Shown here one piece after another: positions 43,601-52,220 of a stretch of 64,000 bases of DNA (within the stretch, counting starts at the first letter, position 1; each line of letters starts with the position of its first letter). The position numbers were made by a program, and so were the translations under genes. The stretch comes from an uncultured Crocinitomix sp. (GTDB lineage: Bacteria > Bacteroidota > Bacteroidia > Flavobacteriales_D > Crocinitomicaceae), in the NCBI GenBank assembly GCA_937136425.1, contig CAKZON010000020.1:186001-250000 (forward strand). The letters run 5' to 3'. The notes below the pieces were generated by a model. That model had not been told where the DNA came from. It did no database searches and was given only the letters and a program-made list of their open reading frames with translations.

Positions 43601-44146
43601 TTATTTAATTCTGTCTCTGACTTCCATCAATGCGAAACCCAGTAAATTTTGTCCTCTCCACAACAAAGGATTTTCTGCATGCGGATTATTTTTCCACATT
43701 CCAATACCCCAAATTCTATCTCGTGGACTTGCCTCAACAATTGTTCTTTTTCCGGTTTTAATCAAATATTCTTTCAATTCGTCATGTTGTTTAAACTTAT
43801 GCAAATTACCATCCACTACAATTTGAAATTTATGATTATTCCATATTTCAGGATCAAAACTTGCAACTTTACGTCCTAAAGCTTTTGCCTCCATAGGTGA
43901 ATTAACAGTTAATACCTTTTCTGCAATAGTTTTGTCACCAAATAAAATTGCTTTTTGATACATCATCCAATGTTCAGCAGTTAGAAATACATTTCCGTCT
44001 ACTTCAAAAGATGACTTCCACCATTGGCTAAAGCATGATGCCGAAACCGACCCATCCTTAGTGGGCTGATGTCCCCAAAAGAAAAGATACTTTATTCTTT
44101 CTCCTTTTTGGAATTCTTCTTTTAATATTTCTAAACTGTATTTCAT
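43601..44146 (-). CDS. NADAR/YbiA-like protein, first gene of the ADP-ribose operon
   Basis: 181 aa from the ATG at 44146; the frame stays open further upstream but that part is promoter and operator. NADAR hallmarks: FLTAEHWMMYQKAILFGD, MEAKALGRKVASFDPEIW, then EASPRDRIWGIGMWKN and LWRGQNLLGFALMEVR. YbiA-type proteins hydrolyse the N-glycosidic bond in riboflavin intermediates; NADAR proteins in DNA-modification systems remove ADP-ribose from guanine. Leading gene; short 5' leader with overlapping operator. Confidence 0.9.
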   Translation of the reverse strand: MKYSLEILKEEFQKGERIKYLFFWGHQPTKDGSVSASCFSQWWKSSFEVDGNVFLTAEHWMMYQKAILFGDKTIAEKVLTVNSPMEAKALGRKVASFDPEIWNNHKFQIVVDGNLHKFKQHDELKEYLIKTGKRTIVEASPRDRIWGIGMWKNNPHAENPLLWRGQNLLGFALMEVRDRIK

Positions 44147-44153
44147 TTCTATA

Positions 44154-44172
44154 TTGTGTAATTTGGACACAA
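44154..44172. promoter_or_regulatory. Operator 1 of the ADP-ribose operon
   Basis: Perfect inverted repeat TTGTGT-N7-ACACAA, ending seven bases before the ATG at 44146. It overlaps the predicted -7 element and transcription start, so a bound protein would block initiation. Confidence 0.75.
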
Positions 44173-44201
44173 ATATATATGAACAAAACAGAACACCCAA
44201 A
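44170..44201 (-). promoter_or_regulatory. Predicted promoter of the ADP-ribose operon
   Basis: Minus-strand TTTG (44198-44201), 20-base spacer and TATATTTG (44170-44177) match the Bacteroidota consensus TTTG / TAnnTTTG exactly. Flanked by the two operators. Confidence 0.7.
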
Positions 44202-44206
44202 TTATT

Positions 44207-44225
44207 TTGTGTTTTTTTTACACAA
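44207..44225. promoter_or_regulatory. Operator 2 of the ADP-ribose operon
   Basis: TTGTGT, seven T, ACACAA: same arms and spacer length as operator 1, centred 53 bases further upstream (about five helical turns), just behind the -33 element. Confidence 0.72.
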
Positions 44226-44330
44226 TAAGTTTAAAACACCCACCATTTAAGGCTTAAACAGACAATAATTATAGTGCAACCCTTTAGCAATTTCATGCAT
44301 CAGTATAGAAACTACCTTAAATTTTCAATT

Positions 44331-44687
44331 ATGCGCACTTTAATTCTCAGCATTATTTTAATACTACCACTTGTAATAAGCAGCTGCAAAAAAGAGCCAG
44401 CTTTGTGCATGAAAGGTACTGTTATCGGTAAAATTCGATCAGGCGGAGGTGGGCTTGCCGTATCGCTTGACAAAAACTACAGTGGTGCAGTTAAATGGAA
44501 TGACGAAAAAAATGTAATAGAGCTGCTTAACATTCCTACAGAATTAAGAGCCTCTGGAGCAACATTTTACTTTTCATCTAGAAAAGCAACTGACAGCGAA
44601 CAAGGAATTATTACTGCAGACGGAGATGAATCAATTAAAACCGTTTTGTACGGAATGAAGTTTAGCACAACGGAATGTCCAAACTAA
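44331..44687 (+). CDS. Small lipoprotein
   Basis: 118 aa from the ATG at 44331; an earlier frame start at 44274 gives no signal peptide. MRTLILSIILILPLVISSCK has a lipobox with Cys at residue 19. The mature domain is a small beta-rich sequence (GTVIGKIRSGGGGLAVSLDK). Its last four bases overlap the end of the convergent NrtR-type gene. No known function and no obvious link to the ADP-ribose operon. Confidence 0.72.
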   Translation: MRTLILSIILILPLVISSCKKEPALCMKGTVIGKIRSGGGGLAVSLDKNYSGAVKWNDEKNVIELLNIPTELRASGATFYFSSRKATDSEQGIITADGDESIKTVLYGMKFSTTECPN

Positions 44688-45364
44688 ATATCGAAATTCA
44701 TTCCTTGCTTTTTTAAATCGAAATACTTTTTTTGATTGAAGCGAAATAAAGAACCAGGACGTCCTTTGCCTTGAGATACTTTCTCATCTAATTCCTCTAA
44801 AATATTAAGCTGCAAGAACTTTTTTTTGAAGTTACGGCGGTCGATTGACATTCCATAAACAGTTTCATATAACTTATGCAGCTCTGAAAAGGGAAATTTT
44901 TCACCCAAAAGTTCGAACCCAATAGGTTCGTATGAAATTTTACCTTTTAATCGCTCAATTGCCACATCCAAGATTGCATCATGATCAAACGCTAACTTTG
45001 GTAACTCGGCTACATTAAACCATTGGGCTTCTTCAGCATCCGTGTCTGCATAAAGCTCAAAATTACCTTGATTAACTAAGCCATAATAAGCCACTGTTAC
45101 TACTCTATTTCTAGGGTCGCGACCAGGTTTACCAAACGTATATAACTGCTCCAAATAATTAACATGAATACCTGTTTCTTCCTGTAGCTCTCGCTCAACG
45201 GCGTTTTCCAAAGATTCATTTTCTAAAACTAAACCTCCAGGAATAGCCCACTGTCCTTGAAATGGATCATATTTCCGTTTAATTAGCAAAACGGAAAGTC
45301 CGTGTTTAGAATCATAACCAAATACAACAGCATCAACACTTAAACGGATGGTAGGTTTACTCAT
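44684..45364 (-). CDS. NrtR-type Nudix/winged-helix transcriptional regulator
   Basis: 226 aa. An N-terminal Nudix domain with an exact Nudix box (G-x5-E-x7-RELQEETGI, in GLVLENESLENAVERELQEE) and a C-terminal winged helix (FPFSELHKLYETVYGMSIDR, then GKGRPGSLFRFN). Known NrtR proteins repress NAD-metabolism operons and are released by ADP-ribose; others of this fold regulate sugar genes. The intact box means it may also hydrolyse its ligand. It lies upstream of the ADP-ribose operon on the same strand, with one small gene between them, and its own 5' region has a related operator. Confidence 0.87.
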   Translation of the reverse strand: MSKPTIRLSVDAVVFGYDSKHGLSVLLIKRKYDPFQGQWAIPGGLVLENESLENAVERELQEETGIHVNYLEQLYTFGKPGRDPRNRVVTVAYYGLVNQGNFELYADTDAEEAQWFNVAELPKLAFDHDAILDVAIERLKGKISYEPIGFELLGEKFPFSELHKLYETVYGMSIDRRNFKKKFLQLNILEELDEKVSQGKGRPGSLFRFNQKKYFDLKKQGMNFDI

Positions 45365-45373
45365 AACTTCTTT

Positions 45374-45390
45374 TTGTGTATTCTATACAA
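45374..45390. promoter_or_regulatory. Candidate operator of the NrtR-type gene
   Basis: TTGTGTATTCTATACAA, an inverted repeat with one mismatch, located nine bases upstream of the start codon of the regulator. It resembles the operators at 44154 and 44207 in its TTGTGT half but is two bases shorter overall. Suggests autoregulation. Confidence 0.45.
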
Positions 45391-45495
45391 TAATAAGGAG
45401 AAAGTTTCAATGATTCAAGAATTGAATGCACCATTATATGATTTACTTGTGCCATCATGTATTTTAATTAAATTAGAAGAAAGTTAAACAGCTGC

Positions 45496-46890
45496 ATGTC
45501 ATTTACTGAAGGATTCGCAAAGACGTATAAAAAACTATTGCCAACGCCATTTACAATTGCGCTTTTATTAACACTGCTCACATTTTTATTGGCACTAATA
45601 TTTACCAAACCTGCAGATACTGGAACAGGTGCCTATATATTAGACATTGCAGGCTATTGGGAGAACGGTTTGTGGAATGATGGAAAAGGAGGTCTTTATT
45701 TTGCTTTTCAAATGATGTTAATGCTGGTTTTGGGCCACATTATTGCGCTTTCAAGACCCATTTCAAAAATAATTGAAACACTATTAACACCTTGCACAAC
45801 AACAGCCAACACAGCATTTATTGTGACTTTTGCAACCATACTAGTTAGTTTATTCAACTGGGGCTTAGGTTTAATTTTTGGTGCAATATTAGCCCGAAAA
45901 GTAGGCGAAAAATTTGCCAATGAAAACAAACCTTTAAATTATCCTTTAATTGGCGCAGCTGCATATGTTGGCCTTATGGTTTGGCACGGCGGCATATCAG
46001 GTTCAGCACCAATAAAAGCGGCGGAAGAAGGAAATCTTAAAAACTTAGTTGAAAATGTTCCAGGCATAGACTTATCTTCATTACCGAACCAAGTTGGAAT
46101 GAACGAAACCATATTTTCAAGCATGAATATTACGGTGACATTATTGTTGTTAATTGGTGTTCCTTTATTCATGTATTGGGTGGGCAAACGAAAATTCACC
46201 TTTACCAATTTACCACAACCCATTTTAACTACTACCAACGAGGAAAAAGAATACGAGGGGGCTGAAAAACTGGACCACTCAAAAATATTTAGCTTTATTA
46301 TTGGTGGATTAATACTCCTATACGCATTTTATAAAGCGGCTATTTTACCGGAAGAATTAAGCTTGAAATTTTTGAATCCAAACTTTATCAATTTTACGCT
46401 TTTAGGGGCTGCCATTTTATTACATAAAAACATAGCCAAATTTTTAGAAGCCGCGGGAAATGCTATTTCGGGTGCAACTGGAATTTTACTGCAGTTTCCA
46501 TTATATTTTGGAATACTCGGGATTATGGTTGGTTCAGGGTTAATAGGACAAATATCTGACGCGTTTGTTTCATTTTCATCTGCAAATACTTTTCCTATTT
46601 ATAGTTTTTTCTCGGCTGGGCTTGTCAATGTTTTTGTGCCGAGTGGTGGTGGTCAATGGGCAGTGCAAGGACCAATTATAATTGCATCAGCACAAGAATT
46701 AGGTGTGTCTTACCCCAAAGCAATTATGGCGCTTGCCTATGGCGACCAATTAACCAATATGATTCAGCCATTTTGGGCTCTGCCGCTATTAGGCATAACT
46801 GGGCTTAAAGCAAAAGATATTTTACCTTATACGCTTTTACTATTTTTGGTGGGAGGCGCCATTTTTTTATTAGGTTTAGTTTTATTCTAA
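45496..46890 (+). CDS. AtoE-type short-chain fatty acid transporter
   Basis: 464 aa with about eleven hydrophobic helices. Family signatures: FNWGLGLIFGAILARKV, LVWHGGISGSAPIKAAEEG and VNVFVPSGGGQWAVQGPI (the re-entrant GGG loop), and YGDQLTNMIQPFWALPLLGI. The AtoE (TIGR00366-type) family moves short-chain fatty acids. One base separates it from the downstream lipoprotein gene. Confidence 0.9.
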   Translation: MSFTEGFAKTYKKLLPTPFTIALLLTLLTFLLALIFTKPADTGTGAYILDIAGYWENGLWNDGKGGLYFAFQMMLMLVLGHIIALSRPISKIIETLLTPCTTTANTAFIVTFATILVSLFNWGLGLIFGAILARKVGEKFANENKPLNYPLIGAAAYVGLMVWHGGISGSAPIKAAEEGNLKNLVENVPGIDLSSLPNQVGMNETIFSSMNITVTLLLLIGVPLFMYWVGKRKFTFTNLPQPILTTTNEEKEYEGAEKLDHSKIFSFIIGGLILLYAFYKAAILPEELSLKFLNPNFINFTLLGAAILLHKNIAKFLEAAGNAISGATGILLQFPLYFGILGIMVGSGLIGQISDAFVSFSSANTFPIYSFFSAGLVNVFVPSGGGQWAVQGPIIIASAQELGVSYPKAIMALAYGDQLTNMIQPFWALPLLGITGLKAKDILPYTLLLFLVGGAIFLLGLVLF

Positions 46891-46891
46891 A

Positions 46892-47332
46892 ATGAAAGCT
46901 ACAATCATAATTACTTTATCAATTCTATTTTTTATAACGAGTTGCAGCAGCAATATTCGGGAAGGAAATGAAATAACTGAGAGCGAACTAAGCTATATAA
47001 AAGAACTAGGATTATTAGACGAAGATGAATCAATTGTTTTGTTTGATTCACAAAGTAGCTTTGAAATAAGTGGCAACTTTTTTACAGACAGGCGCATGGC
47101 TTGTTATTGGCAAAATAACAAGCCTAATGAGGATCATGCAACATTTGCCTACTATGAAGACATTGACAGCCTTACATTTGTAGATAGAATATCTGACATC
47201 TCCTACGCCTCATACATTGAAGTTTATGTAAACAATAGTTCACGCTTTAAAGTTTATATAGATGCAGATAGCACCAAAAGCTATAACTTTTACAATAAGT
47301 CAAAAGCCCAATGGAGCATAGTGAATGAATAA
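46892..47332 (+). CDS. Small lipoprotein downstream of the transporter
   Basis: 146 aa. Signal peptide with lipobox FFITSC (about Cys18), followed by a mature domain of alternating strands (ESIVLFDSQSSFEISGNFFT, SFRFKVYIDADSTKSYNFY-like). No named family. One base after the AtoE-type gene, so transcribed with it. Confidence 0.72.
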   Translation: MKATIIITLSILFFITSCSSNIREGNEITESELSYIKELGLLDEDESIVLFDSQSSFEISGNFFTDRRMACYWQNNKPNEDHATFAYYEDIDSLTFVDRISDISYASYIEVYVNNSSRFKVYIDADSTKSYNFYNKSKAQWSIVNE

Positions 47333-47339
47333 TTCAGAT

Positions 47340-47519
47340 TTAGCATTTTTCCTTATGTTGCGAAGGAATTAACATAGATCCAATTAAAACGATTCCGCTA
47401 AAAAAGCTTAACCAATAATCATCAAATGATTTTCCTGTAGACAAGAAATAAAAACCTGCAATAATAGCTATTGCACCAATGGCAATAACAGTAATTTTAG
47501 TTGACTTTGTTGTGTTCAT
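47340..47519 (-). CDS. Two-helix membrane peptide, 59 aa
   Basis: ATG at 47519, TAA at 47340-47342. MNTTKSTKITVIAIGAIAII and a following AGFYFLSTG hydrophobic helix, then a second helix SFFSGIVLIGSMLIP and a short charged end. Small hydrophobic proteins like this are common and unassigned. The rest of the 47520-47682 spacer holds only a seven-base perfect hairpin (47631-47648) without T-run. Confidence 0.55.
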   Translation of the reverse strand: MNTTKSTKITVIAIGAIAIIAGFYFLSTGKSFDDYWLSFFSGIVLIGSMLIPSQHKEKC

Positions 47520-47682
47520 AATTTGTGTTTTACTTTAGAACAAAATTAAGGCAGCTGCTTTTTTAAAACTTGTACGTTTCAGCCAAATGTGAGCTATGAA
47601 GAAAAATGCAATAGGGACTGAAGTGACAGCGTTTGGCTACTGCCAAACCTATAATGAAAGGCCCGACCCGAAGGGAATTGCC

Positions 47683-48516
47683 CTAAACCAAATGATAAGG
47701 AAACTTGCCTACACCAATTGGAGGAACTTCATTAAAAAATGTGCGCGGTGACCTGCCTGTTAGTTTTTTAAACTCTTTTGTGAAGTGCGGCGAATCAAAA
47801 TAACCGTTATCAAAACAAAGTTCTGTTAGGTTCAGGTTTTGCTCACTAAAAAATTTTGCATGAATAGTATTGCGAAAACGAACAATACGCCGATAAACCC
47901 TGGGAGAACATCCGATACATAAATTAAAATTACGATTTAATGAACGCTCGCTCCAACCAACTTGTGCTGCAATTGTTGCAATAGGCATTTCAGTTTTGGC
48001 ATGTAATAAGTTGATTGCTTTGTCTATTTGTTCTGGTGGACTTTGGATAAAAAGCTGCTCTAGAGCATTTTCTAGCGCCGTAATTTGTTTTGAGAAACTA
48101 GTTGTAGAAAAAACATGCTGCGTAGCATTTAGCCACCTTTGATTATTTAAAACCTGCACATTTTCAGGCGCTAGTTTTGAAAACGCTTGTTTGAAAAATG
48201 CATTGATGGCGTTGGGTTTAAAATTAATACCAATGTGCATTGCTTTGTGCAATGAGATTTGAATTGGAACAGTGTATTTACCTGTAATAAAAATACCCAG
48301 CGGCGCAGTTTGTTTATAATGCAATGCGTTAACCCCATTGGAACTGCTAAAATCTGCATTTTTAAACAATGCAACGCTAGTGCCAAATTGTGGAAAAACA
48401 AAATAATTTATTGTAGACAATTCATTGAACTGCAATTGGGTAAAATTGTCAATATACTTTTTAAGTAATGGAGATGTTGGCGCAACAACTTTAATCATGA
48501 CAAGAAAATTAGTCAA
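47683..48516 (-). CDS. AraC-family transcriptional regulator
   Basis: 277 aa. A C-terminal AraC/XylS double helix-turn-helix (about 170-265): MPIATIAAQVGWSERSLNRN, GCSPRVYRRIVRFRNTIHAK, NLTELCFDNGYFDSPHFTKE and FKKLTGRSPRTFF. The N-terminal domain is a cupin-like AraC sensor with the DUF6597-type YFVFPQFGTSVALFK feel; I do not assign it firmly. Target genes unknown. Confidence 0.88.
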   Translation of the reverse strand: MTNFLVMIKVVAPTSPLLKKYIDNFTQLQFNELSTINYFVFPQFGTSVALFKNADFSSSNGVNALHYKQTAPLGIFITGKYTVPIQISLHKAMHIGINFKPNAINAFFKQAFSKLAPENVQVLNNQRWLNATQHVFSTTSFSKQITALENALEQLFIQSPPEQIDKAINLLHAKTEMPIATIAAQVGWSERSLNRNFNLCIGCSPRVYRRIVRFRNTIHAKFFSEQNLNLTELCFDNGYFDSPHFTKEFKKLTGRSPRTFFNEVPPIGVGKFPYHLV

Positions 48517-48534
48517 ATTACATAAAACAACGGA

Positions 48535-49584
48535 TTAGCTCCACCGTTTTTCTTTTCCGAAATTAAAACTTAAAAGTATTGCATAGATTGGATACCACAT
48601 TTGATGAATTAAGAGCACAAATACATGTGATGTATTTCTTTTGATAAACGACCAAGCTGCAATAAATTCTGCCATAAATTTTAGTCCAAAAAGCAAAAAA
48701 TAGATTGGATTAAAAATGCCTAACATTATTGTAAAAATTGTAGCAAATAGCATTAAAATATTTAGCATTAGCGGCAATGATGAAGCTAATGATATAATGG
48801 ATGACATTTTGCCTTTCCAACGTTGCCTTTGACGAATAACCGCCGAAAAAGTAGTGGGCGCCGAAGTTGAAACGGAGAGTAAACCACTTTTGTAAATTGC
48901 CACATTTTTTTGTTGTTTTAACATGGCTTGCAATAAAAAAAGATCATCTCCAGAAGGAATGTTATAATCTGTTCGTGTGGCATTTAATTCTAAAAATACG
49001 GATTTACGAAAACCAAGATTGGCACCATTACACACAATTGGTTTTCTTAACGCGGAGAACCCTAAATTGAAAGTTTCAATAAAAGTAAATTCAACACAAG
49101 CCAGCTTACCTGCCAAGGTTTTTGACTCCATATTAACTGGCAAAACAAGAAGATCTGCCAATGGTAATTCGAATAGGCTTTGAATGTAATTTGATTTGAA
49201 ATGAACATCAGCATCCCACGTGACGATAAACTCATATTGGGCGTTTAACACACCTGTTTTTATGGATCTTTTTTTTCCTCTGTCATCCTGATTATTGATG
49301 CAAGTAAAAGGCACTTTAAGGTGTTTATTTATAAGGCTGACCGTTTCGTCTGTTGAATAATCATTAACAAAAATAAATTCGCATTTTCCAGTAAACAGAC
49401 TTTCATTGATGGATTCAATTAAAGGAAGTATACGCTCTTGCTCATTATGAAATGGTATGATAAAAGCTATTGCTTCTATTGGCGAATTACCAGCTTTTTT
49501 TGGAAGCTTATACTTTGCCAATTGCATAAGAATTGCTGCCAATAATTCTACAGTAAAGACCGCTATACAAAATACCTCCATCAT
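48535..49584 (-). CDS. Glycosyltransferase family 2 with membrane helices
   Basis: 349 aa. GT2 pattern: AFIIPFHNEQERILPLI, FVNDYSTDETVSLI (DxD-like region TWDADVHF) and QRQRWKGKMSS (the RxxRW motif). N-terminal hydrophobic helix and two or three at the C-terminus place it at the inner membrane. Its ATGA overlap with the preceding flippase-like gene suggests a shared pathway of glycolipid or glycan assembly. Confidence 0.9.
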   Translation of the reverse strand: MMEVFCIAVFTVELLAAILMQLAKYKLPKKAGNSPIEAIAFIIPFHNEQERILPLIESINESLFTGKCEFIFVNDYSTDETVSLINKHLKVPFTCINNQDDRGKKRSIKTGVLNAQYEFIVTWDADVHFKSNYIQSLFELPLADLLVLPVNMESKTLAGKLACVEFTFIETFNLGFSALRKPIVCNGANLGFRKSVFLELNATRTDYNIPSGDDLFLLQAMLKQQKNVAIYKSGLLSVSTSAPTTFSAVIRQRQRWKGKMSSIISLASSLPLMLNILMLFATIFTIMLGIFNPIYFLLFGLKFMAEFIAAWSFIKRNTSHVFVLLIHQMWYPIYAILLSFNFGKEKRWS

Positions 49585-50513
49585 TTTTTACGGAACAAAA
49601 AAATTGTGCCTACCAATGAAGGTACACCAATATTTATCAACCACAAAATAAAGCCTGTTGCTAAAATAACCGCATCTGGCACTCCAATTTGACCAAGGAC
49701 TAATAAGCCTGCTGCCTCACGTACAAATAGTTTCCCAAACAACAACCCTGGAATAATGGTCATGAGTAAATAGACCATGGAGACATTTACTACTAAAACA
49801 AACACGCCTTGGTTTTGCTCAAACAACAACAACAAAAGCACGTATTGCGCTAAAAAAACCAAATATCTTAGTGCACTTAAACCCAGTAAACTTAATTTGA
49901 TTTGCGCTGGTGTTTGCTCAATAAAATTGATTGCCTCAATTATTTTAGACGTAAACAAATAATTAAATGGTTTACGATTAGCATGTTTTGGGTGCATATA
50001 TAAAACCAACGCAAGTATGAGGAGTAAAATACCTGAGCAAAATATAATTAATTGCGGTTGCGACTGATAATTTGTTGTTATTGCTAAAAGCCCCAAACAA
50101 CCAAAAAACACGGTAGGAACGAATTGAGATAAGTTGGAAAGAAAGGTTAGTAATGTCGCCTTTGTTTTGATTTCTTTCTCTAAGAGCATTGTTCGTCCAA
50201 TAAAATTCCCTAATCGGTTAGGAGTTATAATTCCTGTTGAAATTCCGGCGAGAACTGAGGCAAAGGCTTCTTTAAACGTGAGTGGTTTTAACGTTTGCAT
50301 TAGAGCTTTCCATTTAACTGTTTCAATTGACCAATTGACAACCATTAATACTAAAACCACCGTTATTAACTGCCAAGTAAATTGCGTTTCAAAAGGACCT
50401 TTGTAAGATTCGCTTTTCATCATTTGATAGATTTTCCAACCTACAAATGCAATAACAACAAGCCCAATTATGAGCTTAACCCAAAAGTTTAAATATTTGT
50501 TTGGCTTAAACAA
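49581..50513 (-). CDS. Lysylphosphatidylglycerol synthetase/UPF0104-like membrane protein
   Basis: 310 aa with about eight helices and the sequence features of the UPF0104/AglD-type family (GNFIGRTMLLEKEIKTKATLL, LFGKLFVREAAGLLVLGQIG). Members flip or modify lipids and accompany glycosyltransferases. Overlaps the GT2 gene by four bases and starts one base after the oxidoreductase stop. Confidence 0.8.
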   Translation of the reverse strand: MFKPNKYLNFWVKLIIGLVVIAFVGWKIYQMMKSESYKGPFETQFTWQLITVVLVLMVVNWSIETVKWKALMQTLKPLTFKEAFASVLAGISTGIITPNRLGNFIGRTMLLEKEIKTKATLLTFLSNLSQFVPTVFFGCLGLLAITTNYQSQPQLIIFCSGILLLILALVLYMHPKHANRKPFNYLFTSKIIEAINFIEQTPAQIKLSLLGLSALRYLVFLAQYVLLLLLFEQNQGVFVLVVNVSMVYLLMTIIPGLLFGKLFVREAAGLLVLGQIGVPDAVILATGFILWLINIGVPSLVGTIFLFRKK

Positions 50514-50514
50514 A

Positions 50515-51534
50515 TTACCAAGTAACGATTACTTTACCGATAGATTTACGTGACTCTAAAAAGGAATGCGCCTCTGCAATTTTTGAAACGTCATATCTTC
50601 CACCAACATGTGGATTAACTTCACCGTTGATAACCATTTTTGCTACTTCATTCATGCAGCGTTGCAGCACTTGAGGACGGTTATCTCCAATTTTAAGCAT
50701 GTTTACACCAATGATAGATTTTGAACGCATCATAGTTCCAATTGGTAATACCAGCCCCATTTTACGCACAAAGTTAAGCGTTGAAAAAATACCCCATTTT
50801 TTACCCGAACGTTCAGAACCGCCGAATAAAATAATACGGCCACCAGATCCCATTAACTTAAAATCCTTTTTAAAAGTTGACCCTGCTATTGGATTGAAAG
50901 TGGCATCCAAACGCTCATTACCCAATAGTTTTTGTACTTCCGTTTCATAATCTGAATTACGGTAATTAATCACATGATCCGCTCCATGGCTTTTCATATA
51001 ATCCAATTTTTCTTGCGAACCTGCGGTAGCAAATACCTCACAACCTTTTAGTTTACACAATTGAATTAAAGCTGTTCCAACTCCGCCTGCTCCTGCATGA
51101 ATTAGAACCTTATCACCTTCAAAAAAATTGGTAACGTAATTTGCCATATAATAAGCAGTGACATATTGTGTAGCAATACTCAAGGCCTTACCTGCATCTA
51201 AATCATCAATAACAGTAAAAGCAAAATCTTTAGTAATAGCATACTGAGAATAACCTCCAAAACGTGTAAAGGCTACGACACGTTTTCCAATCAAATCATC
51301 CGCCATATCTGCACCAGCTTGATCGATTACACCCACTACTTCGTAACCAATTACGGATGGTAACGGTGGTGCTTCACGGTACAAACCATTTCGGGCCATA
51401 ACATCTGCATAATTCAAACCGAATGCCTCCACTTTAATTCGAACCTCTTTAGCTTGTGGGGCAGGAGTTTTATGATCACGTAATTCAAAGGCAGAAGAAG
51501 CTTCGCCGTTTTTTACTAAGTAAATTGCTTGCAT
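50515..51534 (-). CDS. Quinone oxidoreductase-like MDR protein
   Basis: 339 aa. Zinc-free alcohol-dehydrogenase/quinone-oxidoreductase pattern: FGLNYADVMARNGLYREAP, IGYEVVGVI, VLIHAGAGGVGTALIQLCK (NADPH-binding fold) and VINYRNSDY. No catalytic zinc cysteines. Reduces quinones or enones with NADPH by family knowledge. A separate metabolic function from its neighbours. Confidence 0.9.
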   Translation of the reverse strand: MQAIYLVKNGEASSAFELRDHKTPAPQAKEVRIKVEAFGLNYADVMARNGLYREAPPLPSVIGYEVVGVIDQAGADMADDLIGKRVVAFTRFGGYSQYAITKDFAFTVIDDLDAGKALSIATQYVTAYYMANYVTNFFEGDKVLIHAGAGGVGTALIQLCKLKGCEVFATAGSQEKLDYMKSHGADHVINYRNSDYETEVQKLLGNERLDATFNPIAGSTFKKDFKLMGSGGRIILFGGSERSGKKWGIFSTLNFVRKMGLVLPIGTMMRSKSIIGVNMLKIGDNRPQVLQRCMNEVAKMVINGEVNPHVGGRYDVSKIAEAHSFLESRKSIGKVIVTW

Positions 51535-51545
51535 GATTTTAATTT

Positions 51546-52220
51546 TTATTTGGCTTTCCCCTCAACCACCACTACAAATTCTCCTTTAATTGGATTATTA
51601 GTGAAATGATGTAACAATTCTGCTGTTGTTCCTCTTACAGTCTCTTCAAACTTTTTAGAAATTTCACGGGAAATGGATATTTGTCTATCTGCCTCAAAAT
51701 GTTCTTGAAATTGCTTTAATGCTTTTAAAATTCGGTGCGGAGATTCGTATAAAACAACTGTGCGCTGCTCTTCTGCAATTTGCATGATACGTGTTTGACG
51801 TCCCTTTTTGGTGGGTAGAAATCCTTCATAAACGAATTTTTCGCAAGGGAAACCAGAATTAACTAAAGCCGGAACAAAAGCTGTTGGCCCAGGTAAACAC
51901 TCTACCTCAATACCTTTACGCACACATTCACGCACCAATAAAAAGCCAGGATCTGATATAGCAGGTGTTCCAGCATCTGAAACAAGCGCATAAGTTAAAC
52001 CACTTTCTAACTCATTTACAATACGATCAACCGTTTTATGCTCATTATTTAAATGATGAGAAATGAGTTTATTTTCAATTTCGAACTTTTGAAATAATTT
52101 GACCGTTGTTCTAGTATCTTCAGCCAATACGGCATCTGCTTCTTTTAAAATACGAATGGCTCTAAAGGTCATATCCTCTAAGTTGCCAATTGGTGTAGGT
52201 ACGACAATTAGTTTACTCAT
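51546..52220 (-). CDS. rsmI: 16S rRNA (cytidine1402-2'-O)-methyltransferase RsmI
   Basis: 224 aa, tetrapyrrole-methylase fold: LIVVPTPIGNLEDMTFRAI, AEDTRTT, ALVSDAGTPAISDPGFLLV and LPGPTAFVPALVNSGFP are RsmI hallmarks. The start shares one base with the stop of the glutaminyl cyclase gene (TAATG), so the two are coupled. Confidence 0.95.
   Translation of the reverse strand: MSKLIVVPTPIGNLEDMTFRAIRILKEADAVLAEDTRTTVKLFQKFEIENKLISHHLNNEHKTVDRIVNELESGLTYALVSDAGTPAISDPGFLLVRECVRKGIEVECLPGPTAFVPALVNSGFPCEKFVYEGFLPTKKGRQTRIMQIAEEQRTVVLYESPHRILKALKQFQEHFEADRQISISREISKKFEETVRGTTAELLHHFTNNPIKGEFVVVVEGKAK

Noticed and set aside
47631-47648. Perfect hairpin GTTTGGC-TACT-GCCAAAC
   Set aside because: No T-run on either strand, so not called a terminator; no other role evident.
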